A stretch of DNA of 64,000 bases from Amycolatopsis sp. FBCC-B4732 (GTDB lineage Bacteria > Actinomycetota > Actinomycetes > Mycobacteriales > Pseudonocardiaceae). The position numbers and the translations under genes were made by a program. Position 1 is the first letter of the stretch. Every line of letters starts with the position of its first letter. The notes under the pieces are model-generated. The model was not told the origin of the DNA and did no database searches. It saw nothing but the letters and a program-made list of their open reading frames with translations. Location: contig NZ_CP095376.1 in assembly GCF_023008405.1 (NCBI RefSeq), positions 5,994,501 through 6,058,500 of the forward strand. Reading direction: 5' to 3'. This document shows, piece after piece, positions 61,101 through 64,000 of this stretch.

Positions 61101-61331
61101 CACCGTCAGCGGGCCCAGCACGCCGATCCGCACCGGCTCGGGCGGGGCTTCGGCGAGCACTTCCCGCAGCCGCCGTTCGGTCTCCGGGCGCGGCCGCCGG
61201 ACGTTGCCGAGCTCGGCGTTGCGCACCGCGCGGAGGCTCAGCCCGGCGCGCTCGGCGAGCTGCGCCTGAGTGAGCCCGGCGAGCACGCGGCGCGCACGGA
61301 GCCACCCGGCGAACGACCGGCCTTCGTCCAC
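58086..61331 (-). CDS. XRE-SARP-NB-ARC-TPR regulator (AfsR-like)
   Basis: 1,081 residues. Order: XRE helix-turn-helix (about 8-60: LAGLTQAQLAERAGLSLRAVRNAELG), SARP winged helix (about 65-140: IGVLGPLTVSRGDEPVEIGAEKQRLILALLALQPN), bacterial transcriptional activation domain (about 150-290), NB-ARC ATPase (P-loop LSGTGGVGKTALAVHW) and at least eight TPRs (700-1,070, repeating SEGYAL...LAREtGD units). SARPs activate secondary-metabolite genes. The extra N-terminal XRE domain gives two DNA-binding units in one protein. GTG 61331 is supported by GAGAGGA. No secondary-metabolite cluster is visible yet; a P450 and hydrolase lie upstream. Confidence 0.93.
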   Translation of the reverse strand: MDEGRSFAGWLRARRVLAGLTQAQLAERAGLSLRAVRNAELGNVRRPRPETERRLREVLAEAPPEPVRIGVLGPLTVSRGDEPVEIGAEKQRLILALLALQPNRTVRREDLVDVVWDEPPPSCLDLLHTYVARLRRALRPADLIATDKGGYRLSAGESELDLLEFDALLARDAPGEALELWRGPALADVERLRQHPARLALAMRRAKAVMAYAGVAAPEDAAVQLRVLTAEEPLNESAHARLVLVLAESGRQAAALDVFEEIRRRLAEELGIEPGPELRAVHRQVLRQDFAGPEPPARVPAQLPADVPGFRGRVTQLAELDSLLRREDGDTGARIAVLSGTGGVGKTALAVHWAQRSPGEFPDGQLYLDLHGYGTVRPVEPGDALSGFLRALGVPGTDIPTEPDERAAKFRTALAGRRMLLVLDNAGSVAQVRPLLPGSPTCLVLVTSRDALPGLVARHGARRVLVDLLTDTEARDLLRALLGPRVDEEPEATAALIGYSARLPLALRLVAELALGREGERLAALAAELADERRRLDLLDGGGDPLTAVRAVFSWSYRHLPSDAARVFRLCGLHPGRDLTPVTIAALADVPLPEAERLTGVLVRAHLVQHTGDDRVQLHDLLRVYAAELAAAEPDESHAAQERLFDCYVRSAAQAMDVVLPQERHLRPVVPDPDVKVIEAQAWLEAERRNLLAVAAHATRHGWADHLRLLSGILWHHLDVGGYHEEALVLHTHASALAHDAGDRAAEAEPLTLIALGHWRVGRSREARRYLEEALVLVRETGDRRTEIHVLNTLGLVCRALGRFAEAITYSTEALAVARKTGDRTSEGLVLIVLGCSCRGIGRYAEAAGYHREALALARETADRTSEGYALVNLGDALSAQGDHDEAARSLAEGLEHFRAMGVRVSEGYALGILGDIEHARGRYDEAAQHLERAMEIARETGSPTNRGVALKHLGDVRLAQGRPEEAARHLEEALGLARECGDRGVESRVLNSLGAVAAARGAASDALDHHRAALAAAKKTGCGPEQGRAHCGLGEVHCGLGDAVAAREHWERALACYAGECVPGAIRVRHHLAALDRTVG

Positions 61332-61532
61332 AGGCGTCCTCTCCCGCGTACCCGAGCGGAACGTACCCCTCAAGCATCACGATCGTGCCTCCCCACCTGT
61401 ACCACCGAACGGCGAAGATAACCGTTTCCGCAGGTACCGACCGTGACCGCGGCGTGACTCGGCAGTACAGACGCTCGTCCACCACGAGTTCCTAAGCTTT
61501 CTCCCGTCCGGTGGTGACGAGGGGTTCGCGGA

Positions 61533-61561
61533 GCAGCCGTCGCGTGGGGTACGACGGCTGC
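61533..61561 (-). terminator. Hairpin after alpha/beta hydrolase gene
   Basis: GCAGCCGTCG (61533-61542) pairs with CGACGGCTGC (61552-61561) through a 9-base loop, 11 bases past the hydrolase stop on the minus strand. The remaining bases between it and the SARP start at 61331 contain the SARP promoter. Confidence 0.6.
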
Positions 61562-61572
61562 ACCCCGGGCTT

Positions 61573-62301
61573 TCAGACGCCGAAGCGCTCCAGCAGGGCG
61601 CGTACGGCGGCTGGGTCCTCGACGTGGGCGTTGTGCCCGAGGCCGGCGAGGGTGACCGCGTCCGGGTCCAGCGCACGCAACTGGCCGGGACAGCACATGG
61701 GGTCGTGCTCGCCCGCCGCCAGCACGACCGGGCACCGCGCCGCGGCGAGCAGCGCCGGCATGTCCGGTGCGCCGACGCCGAACGCGGCCGGGTCCATCGC
61801 GAGGCGCCAACCTCCCTCGGTCTCGCGAAGCCCGGCCGGGTCCGCGGGCGCGATCCCGAGCAGCCCGGACACCTTCAGGTACGCCTGCTCGGCGTCCACC
61901 CGCGTCTCGAACACCCGCGGCGGCTTGGCCGCGAAGCTCGCCGCGCGCCCGAGGTCATCCTGGCTCCACTCGACCTTCACCCCGAGCGCGAGCACGCCGG
62001 CGACCTCGACGTCGTACTTCCCGGACGCCAGTTCCAGCGCCAGCACCCCGCCGAGCGAATGACCGGCGACGACGTACGGGCCGTGCTCCGGCAGCGCGCG
62101 GGCGACGGCGGCGGTGAGCGTCCCGAAGCTGTAGTGCGGCAGCGGCGAGGACGGGCCGTGGCCGGGCAGGTCGGGCACCAGGACGCGGCGGGCGAGCGGC
62201 GGGGTGAAGTGGGCCCAGACCGCACCGGTCGCGCCGAGGCCGTGCAGGAGGACGACGGCCGGTTCGCCCTCGCCGCCGGTGCGCATGTTCAGGGTGTCCA
62301 T
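61573..62301 (-). CDS. Alpha/beta hydrolase
   Basis: 242 residues. Canonical HGLGATGAVW oxyanion loop, nucleophile elbow GHSLGG, Asp in LAAGEHDP and catalytic His in LGHNAHVEDP. Substrate unknown: esterase, lactonase or C-C hydrolase are possible. GAAGCT (minus strand, 62313-62308) is 6 bases upstream of the ATG. Divergent from the P450 gene with 47 bases between, so expression may be linked. Confidence 0.92.
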   Translation of the reverse strand: MDTLNMRTGGEGEPAVVLLHGLGATGAVWAHFTPPLARRVLVPDLPGHGPSSPLPHYSFGTLTAAVARALPEHGPYVVAGHSLGGVLALELASGKYDVEVAGVLALGVKVEWSQDDLGRAASFAAKPPRVFETRVDAEQAYLKVSGLLGIAPADPAGLRETEGGWRLAMDPAAFGVGAPDMPALLAAARCPVVLAAGEHDPMCCPGQLRALDPDAVTLAGLGHNAHVEDPAAVRALLERFGV

Positions 62302-62348
62302 CCGCGCAGCTTCCCAAATTGTCGGTGGGCGCGGCTAGGGTCGGCGGC

Positions 62349-63602
62349 GTGGCGATCACCGATCCGGACACCTACGTGCGAGGTGTCCCGTACGACGAGC
62401 TGGCGCGGCTGCGGCGCGCCGGCCCGGTGGTGCGCGTCGACGACTTCTGGGCCGTGCTCGGGCACGCCGAGGTGCGGCGGGTGCTGCGCGATCCCGCCGC
62501 GTTTTCCTCGCAGCTCGGCGGGACCCAGATCCGCGACGCGGCCGACCTCGCCTACGTGCGCCGGATGATGCTGAACATGGACCCGCCGGAGCACGGCAGG
62601 CTGCGGGGGTTGCTGACGAAGGCGTTCACGCCGAGGGCGATCGCGAAGCTGACTTCGCAGATCGAGACGTGGGCGCGGGATCTCGTCGCATCGGTCGTGG
62701 TCCGGGGTGAGTGCGACTTCGCCGCGGTGGCCGCCGATCTGCCGCTGATCACCCTGGCCGGGGTGTTCGGCGTGCCGGAGCGGGATCGGCGGCTGATGTA
62801 CGACTGGAGCAACCGCGTGATCGGCTACCAGGACGCCGAATACGCGGTCAGCTCGACGGTTTCCGTCGCCGAGGTGAGCGAGCTGGCGCGGGCCGCGCTC
62901 GCCGTCCGCCCGTCGCCGGGGCCGGACGGGTCGATGCCGGATCCGCGGACGCGCGCGGGCATGCCGGACCTCTACGCGTACGCGAACGCGCTCGGCGAGC
63001 ACAAGCGCTCGCACCCGGGTGACGACGTGATGAGCACCCTGATGCGGCACGTCGGCGACGACGGCGGGCGCGTCTCGCTCGCCGAGTTCGAGAACCTGTT
63101 CTGGCTGTTTTCCGTGGCGGGCAACGAAACCCTGCGCAACGGCCTGCCCGGCGGGATGCTCGCGCTGCTCTCGCACCCGGCGGAACACCGGCGGCTGCTG
63201 GCCGACCGGTCGCTGCTGCCGTCGGCGGTCGAGGAGATGCTCCGGTGGTGGACACCGGTGATGCACTTCCGGCGCACGGCCGTTTCCGACGTCCGGCTGT
63301 CCGATGTGGACATCGCGGCCGGGGACAAGGTGGTGGTGTGGTTTTCGGCGGCCAACCGGGATCCGGCCGTGTTCGCTTCCCCGGACACGTTCGACATCGG
63401 GCGGACGCCGAACGACCACCTCACCTTCGGCCACGGCCCGCACTTCTGCCTGGGCGCGCACCTGGCGCGGGTGCAGCTGCGGGCGATGTTCGAGGCGGTC
63501 CTCGACCTGCTCGGCCCCGTCGAGCTCGCGGGGGAGCCGGTCCGGCTGCGGTCGAACTTCCAGAACGGCCTCAAGTCGCTGCCGATCCGGTGGGGGCGCT
63601 GA
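62349..63602 (+). CDS. Cytochrome P450
   Basis: 417 residues. I-helix SVAGNETLRN (A-G-x-E-T), ExxR as EEMLRWW, and the haem loop FGHGPHFCLGAHLAR with the axial Cys. MLNMDPPEHGRLRGLLTKAFTPRAI is the C-helix pattern of the CYP124/125/142-like actinobacterial group that hydroxylates terpenoid, sterol or lipid tails; final substrate is inferred at most. GTG 62349 follows TAGGGT (62336-62341) by 7 bases. The downstream LysR gene overlaps by TGATG. Confidence 0.93.
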   Translation: MAITDPDTYVRGVPYDELARLRRAGPVVRVDDFWAVLGHAEVRRVLRDPAAFSSQLGGTQIRDAADLAYVRRMMLNMDPPEHGRLRGLLTKAFTPRAIAKLTSQIETWARDLVASVVVRGECDFAAVAADLPLITLAGVFGVPERDRRLMYDWSNRVIGYQDAEYAVSSTVSVAEVSELARAALAVRPSPGPDGSMPDPRTRAGMPDLYAYANALGEHKRSHPGDDVMSTLMRHVGDDGGRVSLAEFENLFWLFSVAGNETLRNGLPGGMLALLSHPAEHRRLLADRSLLPSAVEEMLRWWTPVMHFRRTAVSDVRLSDVDIAAGDKVVVWFSAANRDPAVFASPDTFDIGRTPNDHLTFGHGPHFCLGAHLARVQLRAMFEAVLDLLGPVELAGEPVRLRSNFQNGLKSLPIRWGR

Positions 63603-64000
63603 TGGAGATCCGCGAGATGCGGGCGTTCGTCGCGGTCGTCGAAGCCGGGACGATGTCGAAGGCGGCCCGGCAGCTGCACATCAGCCAGCCGGCGTTGTCC
63701 CAGACGATCACCGCGCTGGAACGGCGGCTCGGCCTGCAGCTGCTGGTGCGCACGAGCACCGGCGTGCAGACCACCGACGCGGGGACGACGCTGCTGGGCG
63801 AGGCACGGGCGGTGCTGGCGCGGCACGAGCAGGCCCTCGCCGCGCTGGCCCGGCACACCACGACGGGGGTGCTACGCGTCGGCATCCCCCTGGAGCTGCC
63901 GCCCGAGCTGCTGCCCTCGGCGCTCGCGCGGCTGGCGGCGGCGTACCCGGACACGCGGGTGCAGGCCCGGCACCTGTCGTCGGTGGCGCAGGTGGCGGCG
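63602..64000 (+). CDS. LysR-family regulator, cut by window end
   Basis: The first 133 codons: helix-turn-helix MEIREMRAFVAVVEAGTMSKAARQLHISQPALSQTITALERRLG and the beginning of the effector domain. ATG 63602 overlaps the P450 stop (TGATG), so both are co-translated. The rest is beyond the window. Confidence 0.93.
   Translation, partial: MEIREMRAFVAVVEAGTMSKAARQLHISQPALSQTITALERRLGLQLLVRTSTGVQTTDAGTTLLGEARAVLARHEQALAALARHTTTGVLRVGIPLELPPELLPSALARLAAAYPDTRVQARHLSSVAQVAA

Overview
The window is very GC-rich and densely coded, with short gaps between genes. It looks like the chromosome of a mycolic-acid-lacking actinomycete of the Pseudonocardiales, most like Amycolatopsis. This rests on a mycothione reductase (mycothiol is actinobacterial), a dxr - rip1 - ispG - GNAT - lipoprotein PBP - map order that resembles the Mycobacterium locus, a SARP/AfsR-type regulator, many GTG starts, and many apparently leaderless genes. 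The genus is an inference. No rRNA, tRNA, CRISPR array, phage or complete insertion sequence was seen.

Layout. 0-14.9 kb: single genes in mixed orientation: a cut-off membrane protein, a HAD phosphatase, a rhomboid-like/aminoacyl-PG synthase fusion, proS with a coupled membrane protein, small-molecule enzymes, GNAT acetyltransferases, yaaA, a FAD amine oxidase, a LysR/metallo-hydrolase pair and a phytoene-desaturase-like oxidoreductase. 15-23.2 kb: a RIO kinase, an RGG-tailed DEAD-box helicase with a long leader, bioF, a secreted trypsin, a lipoprotein M15 peptidase and mtr. 23.2-26.1 kb: a secreted alpha-lytic-type protease whose frame is cut by one amber codon before its Fn3 and P domains, next to a DNA-binding regulator; both genes are preceded by TTAACAGTTAA. 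26-31.3 kb: an MFS transporter with a divergent FCD-type GntR regulator, then a four-gene operon (ribbon-helix-helix protein, DUF4097, ABC ATPase, ABC permease) behind an operator-laden leaderless promoter. 31.3-41.7 kb: the conserved housekeeping block (map, PBP, GNAT, ispG, rip1, dxr) with DUF4177, VOC and AraC genes inserted, then a small DUF2631-like membrane protein and a secreted cyclophilin.

41.7-53.3 kb is the most interesting part. A secreted tachylectin-like protein, a 3,053-residue secreted RHS/YD-repeat protein with a C-terminal tip resembling an ADP-ribosyltransferase, and a 128-residue protein that overlaps the RHS stop by ATGA lie in one minus-strand series. I read this as a polymorphic toxin with its immunity gene. 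The tip and the immunity gene are lower in GC than the YD core.

53.6-64 kb: a DHA2 drug exporter, a MocR regulator divergent from a methyltransferase, a large XRE-SARP-NB-ARC-TPR regulator, an alpha/beta hydrolase, a cytochrome P450 and a LysR gene cut by the window end.

Genome-wide feature: at more than twenty genes a -10-like hexamer lies 5 to 8 bases before the start codon with no Shine-Dalgarno, which points to leaderless transcripts. Start codons were chosen on that basis where it applied.
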